Below are positions 45,011 to 54,402 of a DNA stretch of 64,000 nucleotides, piece after piece (the first letter of the stretch is position 1; each line of letters begins with the position of its first letter). A program made the translations under genes and the position numbers. The stretch is taken from positions 2,914,001 through 2,978,000 of the forward strand of contig OZ242302.1 in the NCBI GenBank assembly GCA_965208025.1, read 5' to 3'. The DNA comes from Bin80 sp965208025 (GTDB lineage Bacteria > Bacteroidota > Rhodothermia > Rhodothermales > Bin80). Below the pieces are notes generated by a model that searched no databases, had not been told where the DNA came from, and saw only the letters and a program-made list of their open reading frames with translations.

Positions 45011-46202
45011 CTACAGTCGTATACTTCTGCTTCGCGCTCTCCCGTAGGTGAGATGCGATTCGGGTCTCGCCATGAAAAATCTCCACCGTCTTTGCAGACA
45101 CGCGTGCACTCACCTGCTGATTCAGGTAGGTGTACGGTACGCTATAATGGTGTCTGTCCATTTGAATATGGTAATGAAAGGAGACCTTCCGGTTGTGGAT
45201 CCAGGCCGCAAATTCATAAGGCGCTTGGGGTAATGGACGTAGCATCGGTTGATCCATCTCTTCAAACAGGCGTGCACGCGTTGTATTATGCTTCTGGAAC
45301 GGAGTTTGATTGAGTTCCTGAACCTGCTCCAAAATCGCTTCATTGAGCTCTGCAAGACTGTGAAAGGGTACGTTTCGCAGCGTGCCCAAAACTTTTCTCT
45401 GCAACAAGAGAACTCCGCCTTCTGCCTTCGCTTTATCTCTTGGTTTTCTGGGACGTGCAGGAAATACTTGTACGTTGTAATGTTCTGCCAAATCATGAAA
45501 AGATTCGTTCAGAATCGGTGTGTCGTCCGTACGGAATTTGATCACCGCGGATTTTAGATTGTCTGGAACAATCACTTTCGGAACGCCTCCGAAAAACTCA
45601 AAGGTCCGACGAATTGATCCGCAGAAATCCGCGACCTTCTGTGACTCCGTGGCTTCCGCATATAGATACCCAGATGCCCCCAGTACGGCCACAAACAGTT
45701 CCACCTCCCGAACCCCACCATCTGGATCCGTAATGGAGGGGGTCTTCCCCGAGTAATCCACAAATAATCGCTCGCCTGCTTTGTGCGTTAGGCGCATCAC
45801 AGGATCTACCTGCGTGGAGCGCCAGTTACGATATAACTCTGCAAACCGACTATACTGATAGCCCGTTGGATGCTCCTCAATGTACTCCGTCCACACTTGA
45901 TGAAGGGTGAGCGATCGGTGTTGTGCCAATTCTCCCCGAACTTCAACCCAGTTCGGGACCGGACGCGCTACCGACGCATCTCCTGTCGTTGGAGGGTAGA
46001 GTATTGCCTCCAACTTTGCATCGGTTATGTCCTCAGGTAATGGCCACATCAACTGCGCGCGCTTTGCACGCTCAAGAAGATGCGCGACCGAAGCACGACT
46101 GATCCCGACCCACCGAGCAATCCCTCGGTTGGACAGCTTGTCCACAAAATGAAGGGCTAAAATACGTTTGATCTCTCTCATCTTAATTCGTTTCGTAGGC
46201 AT
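45011..46202 (-). pseudogene. istA: IstA transposase 5' part (IS21 copy 2), interrupted
   Basis: From ATG 46202 (MPTKRIKMREIKRILALHF) about 396 residues of IstA, including the HTH (LSNRGIARWVGISRASVAHLL), rve core and part of the beta domain, then cut at TTV by the IS at 42949-45010. The rest of the gene is at 42646-42948. No istB follows; the copy is doubly defective. Confidence 0.9.
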
Positions 46203-46312
46203 AGGTATTCCTCGCAATTTGTGAAATGAAATGCGAAGAATACGAAGATGAGAGAGTTTTGAATGATACGACGCGTATATCCCCAAACTATGAACTCAAA
46301 ATGTCCAATCCA

Positions 46313-46396
46313 ACGGCGGAATAGGTGGCTTCCATCGCTCGTAATGGGTGGCTCACATCAATCGTATTCAGTGGCTCACTTACCTCGTAATACTCA
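46313..46396. repeat. Right end of IS21 copy 2
   Basis: Contains copies of GGTGGCTCACATCAATCGTA-like units and ends GTAATACTCA; its complement starts TGAGTATTACGAGGTAAGTG, matching the left ends at 38952 and 52600. It is the inverted-repeat terminus with two to three transposase-site repeats. Confidence 0.85.
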
Positions 46397-46558
46397 AGTT
46401 GCGGACGATCCGCTTCAAGGGCAAAATGGTTCAGAATTTTCAGCCGTCGGGGTTTGCTGATGCGGCAGGTATAGAACTTCCGCAACCGGACACAGACATC
46501 AGATTATTGGCCATGATCGGTCGAAAATTCTGAAGACGTTCGGTGGTAATTGAAATAG

Positions 46559-46711
46559 CTGACATTTAGCCGTTACTGCAACTGACATTTAGCCAAAGAG
46601 TATACTGACACTTAGCCGTTGCTGCAATTGACATTTAGCCAAAGAGTATACTGACATTTGGCCGTTACTGAAGCTGGCGTTTATCCAAAGGGTATACTGA
46701 CATTTAGCCGA
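46559..46711. repeat. Tandem array of TGACATTTAGCC motifs upstream of the DUF4143 gene
   Basis: A unit of about 46 bases, holding two TGACATTTAGCC motifs (one followed by GTTACTGCA, the other by AAAGAGTATAC), is repeated a little over three times with substitutions such as CTTAGCC and TTTGGCC, giving seven motif copies in all. It ends about 27 bases before the ATPase start. It could be an orphan IS21-type end, protein-binding iterons or an operator. Confidence 0.8.
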
Positions 46712-46737
46712 AAATAATTAGTAATCATTGATCTTGG

Positions 46738-48006
46738 ATGACGGGAAAAGACTTTATTCCTAGACGCCTACAACTTCCTCTTATGGAGGCACTAGAGTAC
46801 TTTCCAGTAAATTTAATTCATGGTCCGCGCCAATGCGGCAAGACGACCTTGGCACAATCCGTCGGAGAAACACTCGGGTATTCGTACTTCACACTTGATG
46901 ATGTAGATACGCATGCGTTTGCTCAAGCAGATCCGATGGGTTTTATATTTGATTGTCCAAATCGCACCATTCTGGACGAAATTCAGCTTGCCCCTGAATT
47001 ATTTCGAGTGATCAAGTTATCAGTGGATCGGAATAGAGTACCGGGACGGTTCATCTTAACAGGTTCAGCCAATATGCTCTTCGTGCCCGAGTTGGTTGAC
47101 GCGCTAACGGGGCGAATGCAAACATTTCGCCTCTATCCTCTGTCACAACAAGAAATTGAACAGACTGAATCGATCCCCTTCTTGGAAAGACTGTTTGCAG
47201 GTCATTTTCAGACACGGAGGACAGAACGATTGGGGAACCATCTTCACAAACGAATCGTCGCAGGAGGGTATCCGTCCGCATGGTTATCTCCCTCGGAAAA
47301 GAGTCGTTCATTTTGGTATCAAGAGTACGTGAGAGCTCTAATTCAAAAGGATATTCTGGATCTAGCGAAGATCCGCTCTGCGGATATAATTCCCAAATTA
47401 CTCACTTTGGTAGCGAGTAGGTCCGGGCAGCTCTATAATGTCGCTACTCTGGCGTCACAATTTGAAATTAGCCGCAACACGGTGAACGATTATTTGACCT
47501 TACTTGAACGCCAGTTCTTACTCGATCGGCTTCTACCATGGTACAGTAATCAAATGAAAAGGCTGGTCAAGAAACCCAAACTTCATATTGGTGATACCGG
47601 ACTGGCATGTACACTCCTTGGGGTTGACACTCACACATTACGCAAGAATCGCACTCTACTTGGACAGCTTCTCGAGACATTCGTGTTTCAGGAACTAAAG
47701 CGACAGGTCAGTTCCTCTTATGAGCCATATAAGTTCTATCATTATCGCGACCGAGATGGAGTTGAAGTGGACATGATTATTGAACGAGGTGCATTTGAAC
47801 TCGTCGGCATTAAGGTCAAGGCTGCTGCGTCCATCTCCAAGTCTGATTTCAGGGGGCTTCGCAAAATCAAAGCTGCCCATGGCGATCGGTTCAAGTATGG
47901 TGCAGTTCTGTATGATGGCGAGATTTGTGCAAGCTTCGGAGATGGACTATACGGTATCCCCATACGCATGCTCTGGGAAAATAATGTACCAGAGAACCCA
48001 GCATAA
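46738..48006 (+). CDS. AAA_14/DUF4143 family ATPase
   Basis: 422 residues. Walker A IHGPRQCGKTTLA (residues about 28-40), Walker B-like RTILDEIQLAPELF, sensor ILTGSANML, then a winged-helix (FEISRNTVNDYLTLLE) and the DUF4143 C-terminal nuclease-like fold (FVFQELKRQ... YHYRDRDGVEVDMIIE with ExK-like residues). These proteins are widespread, poorly understood and often in mobile or defence contexts; binding or handling of DNA is likely. The gene stands alone, preceded by the motif array at 46559-46711. Confidence 0.9.
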   Translation: MTGKDFIPRRLQLPLMEALEYFPVNLIHGPRQCGKTTLAQSVGETLGYSYFTLDDVDTHAFAQADPMGFIFDCPNRTILDEIQLAPELFRVIKLSVDRNRVPGRFILTGSANMLFVPELVDALTGRMQTFRLYPLSQQEIEQTESIPFLERLFAGHFQTRRTERLGNHLHKRIVAGGYPSAWLSPSEKSRSFWYQEYVRALIQKDILDLAKIRSADIIPKLLTLVASRSGQLYNVATLASQFEISRNTVNDYLTLLERQFLLDRLLPWYSNQMKRLVKKPKLHIGDTGLACTLLGVDTHTLRKNRTLLGQLLETFVFQELKRQVSSSYEPYKFYHYRDRDGVEVDMIIERGAFELVGIKVKAAASISKSDFRGLRKIKAAHGDRFKYGAVLYDGEICASFGDGLYGIPIRMLWENNVPENPA

Positions 48007-48873
48007 CCTGGAAGTAGGTTGAGACAGCCTACTCACGGTTTTTATCAATCTCCTGTGGAAGGAATATTGAGTTATAGTTACGGAACTGTGCAAGTGACGA
48101 AGAAAAGCAATGTCAAGGGCAATGGAAGTGGAAATTTTGTTGTGGGGGAGTAGTCCTGTTGATTCGGGGCTACAGAGGACGGGAAGAAGGTTTCGCATTC
48201 ACCAACCCATCCAGATCCCACTCAAAATCAAAATTGTACACGAATTCAATCCAATGACGGAATGGGTGGCTCACATCAATCGTATTTGGTGGCTCACTTA
48301 CGTCGTAATACTCAGACAGGACATCTGAAACAGATCTATTGGCCTACAGTGATAATAGCATTAGAGAATACACCCCCCGCACAGCCTATGAGAGTAACTA
48401 TTCAGCAATATGATTTTGATATAGTTCTTTACTTGGCTACCAAGCATATTGCAAACATGGGATTGAAGACCAGCGTGTCTTCTTGGCATTGATCGATTCA
48501 TATCGTTCGCATGGCAGTCCATGTCCATATTTCATGCAGACTGTGCACCCATGGAGTATCATGTAAAGTAAATCGGCGCGGTGTACCAAAGATTCAATTT
48601 CGCCAGCCAGTCCACAGATAGTGACATCAAAACCACCTATCATGCAGTTTGCATCAATTGCGTCCGCTTGAATCAAGCCTACCAGAATAACCCATTCCTG
48701 ACTTGACACTCAATCAAGTTGCCCTCTTCGTCCGTATTTGGTATCCAACCGTAAGCGTTTTTGGTACATCCTTCGTCATCGTTTCAGCTCTCCACTTGTT
48801 GGTATCTTCTCCCCTGTGGCAATCATGGATGATCTGTCTTATATTTACCACTGGCACAACATTGAGATAACCA
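48007..48873. other. Intergenic region with a solo IS21 end
   Basis: About 870 bases without a supported gene. At about 48247-48314 lies another IS21 right end (GGTGGCTCACATCAATCGTA... GTAATACTCA), related to 46313-46396 with several differences. The minus-strand frames here have no recognisable domains. Confidence 0.6.
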
Positions 48874-50196
48874 ATGAGATCCAAAATTTTCACACGACGA
48901 AATTTCTTAAAATGTATGGGAACCGCTTCCACACTCCCATTCATTATCCCTGCAAGTTCAGTTGGACGTTCGCATAGACCTCCTCCCAGTGACCGAATCA
49001 ACATGGGATTCATTGGGATGGGGAGTATGGGGATGCATAATCTGAGAGGCTTCATTGAAAAGCAGGATGTTCAGGTTTTGGCTGTCTGTGATGTGAACCG
49101 GTCTGGAGACAATTATGCAGGAAATGGACTCATGGGTCGAGAGCCTGCCCGTGAGTTCGTTGAAGCATCCTATGCCGAGGTCAATGGCATGACTTCCTAT
49201 GCAGGTTGTGATGCCTACGCATTTTTTTGGCAGATTTTTGAGCGTGAGGACATTGATGCAGTGTGCCTAGCACTTCCAGATCATTGGCATGCATATATGG
49301 CGGTGGCAGCAGCCAAGGCAGGGAAGGGTATGTATAGCGAAAAACCTCTTGCCCGAACGATTCACGAGGGTAGGTTGATGGTGGATGCCGTACGAACGTA
49401 TGATGTCGTTTTTCAGACGGGGAGTCAGCAGCGCTCAGACCAACGCTTTCGTCATGCGTGCGAACTGGTCCGCAATGGATATATCGGCGATATTCAGAAG
49501 GTATATGCGGAAGTGGGAGGTATTTCTCGTCCATTTCCACATGGAGAAGAGCCGATCCCCAAAGGCTTTCTGTATGAACTCTGGCTTGGAAATGCACCAT
49601 CCGCTCCCTATCACAGTAAGCGAGTGAGTGGGGGATATAATACGGAGGAAGGGGCATGGCGTGCATGGCAGCCCTACTCAGCGGGACATGTGGCCGATTG
49701 GGGAGCACATAACTTTGATATTTCCCTGTGGGGGTTGGGACTTGACCGATCTGGCCCGATCAAGATCATCCATGCCTCCGAAGCCGAGGAAGAGGAACTT
49801 ACTCTACTCTACGAAGAAAGCCCTCCCATCATCAAGAAGAAAGGCCCGCATGACGGGATGATTCAATTCATTGGTTCAGATGGCTGGGTTGGTGTCAGTC
49901 GTGGAGATATCTGGGCTTCCGATGAGCGTCTATTGACACTTGATCTGCAATCCAGCGATACAAGACTCTATCACAGTGACGATCACCGGAGAGACTTCTT
50001 GAACTGCATCAAGACTCGAAGCCGTCCAGTATGTGATATCGAAATTGGTCATAGTTCGTCAGTAGCTTGTCTGACGAGCGAAATTTGCATGCGTCTCGAG
50101 CGTTCGTTGGAGTTTGATCCTGTGAATGAGAAATTTCGTGAGGATGAGGCCAATCACCATGTGACGAGGTCAATGAGACCTCCATGGTCGTTATAG
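48874..50196 (+). CDS. Gfo/Idh/MocA family oxidoreductase with Tat signal
   Basis: 440 residues. Twin-arginine signal RRNFLKCMG near the N-terminus followed by a hydrophobic stretch, so it is exported folded with its cofactor. NAD(P)-binding GFIGMGSMGMHNLRGF (GxGxxG-like), the conserved YSEKPLARTIHEG (EKP motif) and VAAAKAGKGM are visible. Family members oxidise or dehydrate sugars and derivatives, consistent with nearby sulfatases acting on polysaccharides. Substrate unknown. Tat-exported members are typical of Planctomycetes, Verrucomicrobia and FCB-group bacteria. Confidence 0.92.
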   Translation: MRSKIFTRRNFLKCMGTASTLPFIIPASSVGRSHRPPPSDRINMGFIGMGSMGMHNLRGFIEKQDVQVLAVCDVNRSGDNYAGNGLMGREPAREFVEASYAEVNGMTSYAGCDAYAFFWQIFEREDIDAVCLALPDHWHAYMAVAAAKAGKGMYSEKPLARTIHEGRLMVDAVRTYDVVFQTGSQQRSDQRFRHACELVRNGYIGDIQKVYAEVGGISRPFPHGEEPIPKGFLYELWLGNAPSAPYHSKRVSGGYNTEEGAWRAWQPYSAGHVADWGAHNFDISLWGLGLDRSGPIKIIHASEAEEEELTLLYEESPPIIKKKGPHDGMIQFIGSDGWVGVSRGDIWASDERLLTLDLQSSDTRLYHSDDHRRDFLNCIKTRSRPVCDIEIGHSSSVACLTSEICMRLERSLEFDPVNEKFREDEANHHVTRSMRPPWSL

Positions 50197-50558
50197 TTGG
50201 GGGCAGAAAACTGTGACGGTTCACCATGCAGTCTATGGTCCGGTTGAACATGCACCCTTTACTCCATAACCGCATCGGAACTGGTTCATGAACAGACGCA
50301 GCAGGTCCGAGGAATGGGATGAGATGAAAAATAACAGAGATACCTGATACGACCAATCATTCCATATTCTTGGACGTTGAGTGCAATAGAGATGAGGGGG
50401 CAGGCGCGGGAATGAGATGCTTGTTTCTTAAAAAATCCCAGTTCATATCCTGAACCCAAAAGCTTTTAGATGTGACACTGTTTGGTGGAGTTTTCTGTTC
50501 ACATATCAAGTGTAGATCAGCGGTTCGTAACAGCAGAGCAATGTGATGACCTGTTTGG
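50197..50558. other. Intergenic region between converging genes
   Basis: About 360 bases between the ends of the oxidoreductase and hipA; no gene or clear terminator was recognised. Confidence 0.4.
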
Positions 50559-51791
50559 TCAAGTTCTATGTTCTCTCGCGATTGGAACTCTGTCCAAGTG
50601 CTTGTCAATTGTTTGGATCATAGGTTCGGTCAGTGCGAGATGGTTTTTCTGTGCATGCCAAACTTCGTGAAATCTTTCTATGGTCTCCACTGCGACATCC
50701 AGGACAGGTTTTGTTGGCAATCGCGCCTTGGCAGCTAAATGAGAAAGCTCAGAGAGCGAAAACTCATCAAAACGTTTCGTACGGCTAAGTTTGAGTGCGA
50801 AGGTGTCATCAGGAAGAAAACAGATCGTGGATACAAAATCGTAGGCAGGGGCCAAGGATGCGTTTCGTTGATTATGGTAAATCAGTGACCAGTTCTTCAA
50901 ATGCATATCTGCATTGCCAATGAGCGCGTTAAATACAAGGCGACGAATCAGCTCATCTACATCGGATTGCTGAGATTCCGCTCCAATGACGCTTGCGATA
51001 TTACGGATTGCGCCCCGCTCATATTTCGCCTCAGGATATACACCAAAAATTTGTGCGAAATCTTCAATGTGAATGGGACCTTGATCCGATGTTCGGTCAA
51101 AACGCTTGATCGTATATGCATGAGTACCAATGGAGTCAACACCTACGGGAAGGTTATCAATTGCATTCACTTGAATCAACCTATTCTCTGGCACATCAAT
51201 TCCAATCGCATGTGCAAGTTGCATCATACTGAACTCATTTTCTGGAAGCGCCTCAAATTGACGAGACGGTAGCTTGAGGATCCAGTCTCCACCAATGCCT
51301 TGTACAGGAATCGTAAGCCCTTTGCGAGAGTTCTCAATTGCGGAGAATTTTAGCTGTACACCCGCCAGAGAAAATCGCCAAAATTCCTCTCGGAAATCTG
51401 TTTGTAGGTCATGATCGCCTCTACCAGTAGGTGGCAATTCATCGCCCTCCATGGGGCGAACCACCACGGCACCTGGCAAATCCTTCCCTAGCGCCCAAAG
51501 CAAAAAAAATTCACGAACGCTCTTCACCTGCGCTTGTTTGGCCAAATAGTCTCGCAGAGGACCCTCGGGAAGTAGATTTGAAAACCAGGGTATGAGCTTG
51601 GTTTGGGTGGGATTGAACTCTGTAATGAGTTCTCCAAGTGAGTCTTTGAATCCTAATCCCAGAGTTGGGCGGTTCAAATCTTGGATGTAATCCTCTGTGA
51701 AAGCAAACAGCGTTCGGCCACCACCAACATGAGTGAGTGTTCCGATCTTGTTTCCATGGAGATGTACCTCCAGTATAGATACATCAGGCAT
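50559..51791 (-). CDS. hipA: HipA-family serine/threonine kinase toxin
   Basis: 410 residues. Domains: HipA N1 subdomain (residues 1-100), then the kinase with GGDWILKLPS (ATP-binding Lys), GNADMHLKNWSLIY (catalytic loop with the Asp) and APAYDFVST (metal-binding Asp). HipA phosphorylates aminoacyl-tRNA synthetases (GltX in E. coli), inducing dormancy. Preceded by, and overlapping 8 bases with, the HTH antitoxin gene, the standard hipBA order. Confidence 0.94.
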   Translation of the reverse strand: MPDVSILEVHLHGNKIGTLTHVGGGRTLFAFTEDYIQDLNRPTLGLGFKDSLGELITEFNPTQTKLIPWFSNLLPEGPLRDYLAKQAQVKSVREFFLLWALGKDLPGAVVVRPMEGDELPPTGRGDHDLQTDFREEFWRFSLAGVQLKFSAIENSRKGLTIPVQGIGGDWILKLPSRQFEALPENEFSMMQLAHAIGIDVPENRLIQVNAIDNLPVGVDSIGTHAYTIKRFDRTSDQGPIHIEDFAQIFGVYPEAKYERGAIRNIASVIGAESQQSDVDELIRRLVFNALIGNADMHLKNWSLIYHNQRNASLAPAYDFVSTICFLPDDTFALKLSRTKRFDEFSLSELSHLAAKARLPTKPVLDVAVETIERFHEVWHAQKNHLALTEPMIQTIDKHLDRVPIAREHRT

Positions 51792-52383
51792 CTTGATCTA
51801 TATTTTCCAGAGCGTAAGCAGGTTGAGGCTGCCGGGTTTCAACTGATTGGGCTAAAGCGTTTCGGAGTTGTGTCTGAAATTTTTCCGACCTGTTAAGCAG
51901 CATTTCAAGCTTCTTGGTATTGATTGGGGAATTCTGAATTCGCTCTAGGTAGGCCACCAAACGTTTCAAATGATCCGTCTGATCTGCAGGGATTAGGCTT
52001 CTACCTAGAAAACTCCTAAAATCTTGCAGACGTTCAAGTTGGTTCGTCTGGTAGCCAGCATCCACAATCTTTTGCCAAATATATTCCAATGCGGATTGGG
52101 CTTTGGCGATGAGTTTTGGATCAACTGTTGGGCGCTTCATCGTAGTTCGCACAATAGCCTGAACAGCAGGCACAGATCGTCTCGGCACGAGCTCCAGTTC
52201 TAGTTCCAGTGCTCTAAATAGGGTCACCAGACTGGAAAGTCGCAGATCAACCTTACCATTTTCAAATTTGGATATTTGCGCTTGCGGAATACCAGATTTG
52301 AGACTTAAGTCTCGTTGGCTCACCCCCAAATTGATTCTGGAGATTCTAAGCGCAACGCTGAGATGTTCGGCTACAATGCTCAT
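51784..52383 (-). CDS. hipB: HipB-like XRE antitoxin
   Basis: 199 residues; the N-terminal 70 form an XRE HTH (LGVSQRDLSLKSGIPQAQISKFENGKVDLRLSSL). It is longer than classical HipB (about 88), with a C-terminal extension of about 110 helical residues that may bind HipA. It overlaps hipA by 8 bases. Expected to bind its own promoter (upstream of 52383) and repress the operon together with HipA. Confidence 0.92.
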   Translation of the reverse strand: MSIVAEHLSVALRISRINLGVSQRDLSLKSGIPQAQISKFENGKVDLRLSSLVTLFRALELELELVPRRSVPAVQAIVRTTMKRPTVDPKLIAKAQSALEYIWQKIVDAGYQTNQLERLQDFRSFLGRSLIPADQTDHLKRLVAYLERIQNSPINTKKLEMLLNRSEKFQTQLRNALAQSVETRQPQPAYALENIDQDA

Positions 52384-52550
52384 AATGATAGTTTATAACA
52401 CATCATCAGAGAAAATGATGCACAATAATATATCAAATTCTCTTCTTGGGGTTAGATGGAGCGTATTTTTAGGGGATGACAGGATCTGCAGGGTGATTCT
52501 CTTGACCAAAGTTCCAGGGAACCCTATTGGGATTCGCCCCAAGAGAAGCG

Positions 52551-52599
52551 TGTATGTTTTACTGCCAGACTACTATGCCACTGTCTTGAATGTATTGAC
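52551..52599 (-). pseudogene. C-terminal remnant of a sulfatase paralogue
   Basis: Minus-strand reading gives SQYIQDSGIVVWQ then stop, against RQYIQDSGKVPWQ stop at the end of the sulfatase gene at 54403; the similarity at DNA level continues a few bases past the stop. It ends at the left terminus of the solo IS21 end at 52600, so a second sulfatase gene was largely deleted. Confidence 0.7.
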
Positions 52600-52746
52600 T
52601 GAGTATTACGACGTAAGTGAGCCACTGAATACGATTGATGTGAGCCACCGATTCTGACAGTGAAGTCGTGCAAAATATGTATGTAAGACAGATTATATCA
52701 CGAGATTGACTCGTTCTTCAATTCTTCTTGTCCTCGCACTTTGTAC
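52600..52746 (-). mobile_element. Solo left end of IS21 element with istB tail
   Basis: Begins TGAGTATTACGACGTAAGTG, has two repeat units (GAGCCACTGAATACG, GAGCCACCGATTC), then follows copy A 39122-39215 through the istB C-terminal codons (TTCTTCAATTCTTCTTG in antisense). The rest of the element is gone. Confidence 0.8.
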
Positions 52747-53149
52747 GGAATGCACACCTACCAATCATGACGTTAACTTACACGAAAAATTGGTGGCTTA
52801 CCTCCGACAGATTGCACGGCTCAGCTGCATCCGATTGGGATGCTCCCTTCGATCGGGAGAGGTGTCCCAATAAAGCGGATTGGGTGTCTCAGTTGTAGCG
52901 GAATCGGCAGTAATGATATACTTCAACAAATCATGGTAGAAAACGATGTGTTATAATATATCAGATATGCTTATGATAGGATTGCGTGCAGGATATATTT
53001 GGGTGCTGAAAGAATTATTTACGCTATTCGGAATTGCAAGACCCTCTAGCGGGATTGCTCCCCCTCATTTGAAGTCAAACATTGATCTGGAAATACTCAT
53101 GAACATCTATCGTGTACAAGAGAAAGAGTTTTGCAATTTCACTCAATAG
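52747..53149. other. Intergenic region, nothing recognised
   Basis: About 400 bases between the IS21 scrap and the small protease-partner gene. A 67-codon plus-strand frame at 52946-53149 has no recognisable feature. Confidence 0.4.
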
Positions 53150-53350
53150 CTATCTCCATACGCCACTACCCCATGGCAATGCTCGTCCATTATTCCCATA
53201 GGGGAAAATTATTTCGCCACGACTAGGGGGATCTGGAATTTGATCAATGTAATCAAGGTTTCTAACAAGATTTTTAGCCTTCTTTGCGTGTTTCCTCAAC
53301 TCTCTCAGACGTAGGCTATCATCATGAGATGGATTTCGTTTTGAAGTCAT
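53150..53350 (-). CDS. Small partner gene of protease module 2
   Basis: 66 residues starting MTSKRNPSHDDSLRL; basic helical middle (RELRKHAKKAKNLVRNLDYIDQ) and a Pro/Gly-rich, Trp-containing tail. Its ATG overlaps the protease stop (ATGA), so translation is coupled. A longer frame beginning in the protease is unlikely. Positionally equivalent to the small gene at 42066-42281. Confidence 0.65.
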   Translation of the reverse strand: MTSKRNPSHDDSLRLRELRKHAKKAKNLVRNLDYIDQIPDPPSRGEIIFPYGNNGRALPWGSGVWR

Positions 53351-54177
53351 CTGACCATCCTGAGACCTAATTTTGAATGAATATATGCCGTAATTCCACA
53401 CTTTTCGTAATAATCTACGGCAAGTCCGTGATAATTGCGAATTATGTTGCTTAAATTCTCGTCCTCACCAAAATTATCAATTTTAAGCTTTAAACCATCT
53501 CTCCTAAGCTCACGCATCGAAATACCTCTCCCATGCGAATGCCATTTAGACGCGTCCCCCAGTGTCGTAGCAATTTCTTTTGCACGCTCCCTTCGCATTT
53601 TGTCTGTAACATCAGTTCCACTTGTTTCGGTTTTTTTCCAATCCTTGAATTTATATCTGGGGAGCCATTCCGTTATGAGAGAGATCCCATGTTGCCTCGC
53701 TTGTTCAATAGCAAAAAGCTGTTCGGGTTGGAACTGTCTTACCAAATACGCTAGTTCAGCACGACAATCTTCTTCTGAATTTGATTTATTAATCTTCTCG
53801 CAAATTTCGTCGAATTTAGCCAAAATTCCTAAACCAGGAAGCAACTGCAGTCCATCCTTTGATGTGATTTGGGGATCAATGGGTCCAAGAACCGAATAAT
53901 AATCCATAAAGACACTATTACCTGATAAGGATAGAACAGTACCAGCGGAATATGCAAAATTAGGAACCACGAAGGAAACCCGGTCATAATGTGTTCTCAT
54001 GACAACCACAAGTCGTTCAACCGTTTCCATTATGCCACCCTTCGTTTGAAGCATGACAATCAAATGGTTGTACTCAGACGGACTAGGTTCTGCTTTAATC
54101 TCTTCCAATGCAACCCGAAATTCATCATCCAAAGGAGGAAGCATTGGAGAATTAATGAAAACACAGTCACCTTCCAT
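53347..54177 (-). CDS. ClpP/SppA-fold serine protease (SDH type), module 2
   Basis: 276 residues. NHLIVMLQTKGGIMETVERL, VPNFAYSAGTVLSLSG (nucleophile Ser77) and VFMDYYSVLGPIDPQIT parallel the first module (41173) closely; the C-terminal KWHSHGRGISMRELRRDGLKLKIDNFG is also shared. Catalytic mechanism and substrates are unknown for this subgroup. It lacks the first about 26 residues of module 1. No signal peptide. Confidence 0.82.
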   Translation of the reverse strand: MEGDCVFINSPMLPPLDDEFRVALEEIKAEPSPSEYNHLIVMLQTKGGIMETVERLVVVMRTHYDRVSFVVPNFAYSAGTVLSLSGNSVFMDYYSVLGPIDPQITSKDGLQLLPGLGILAKFDEICEKINKSNSEEDCRAELAYLVRQFQPEQLFAIEQARQHGISLITEWLPRYKFKDWKKTETSGTDVTDKMRRERAKEIATTLGDASKWHSHGRGISMRELRRDGLKLKIDNFGEDENLSNIIRNYHGLAVDYYEKCGITAYIHSKLGLRMVR

Positions 54178-54402
54178 TTTCTAGCACAGATCTTGGTTAA
54201 GCCCATGCAAGTGAAAATTCGCAAGACTGTCCGTATTTATTGCCTCCATGTGATGATACTGATCTGGACACTGTAAGTTATACCTTGGACTCTTGATACG
54301 CCTAGGGGATCTAAATTCAGGCATATTTTGAGATTTTGGACAGCGGCTCAACACATCTTGGCTATTTCCCGATCATGTCCCCTCTCGAAAATCTTGTATG
54401 TT
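54178..54402. other. Short intergenic region
   Basis: About 225 bases between the protease start and the sulfatase stop; it should carry the protease promoter. No motif stands out. Confidence 0.4.

Noticed and set aside
39935..46202. A single IS21 element split by 4 kb of cargo
   Set aside because: Copy A and copy 2 overlap in sequence over about 380 codons of istA with differences, so they are separate copies.
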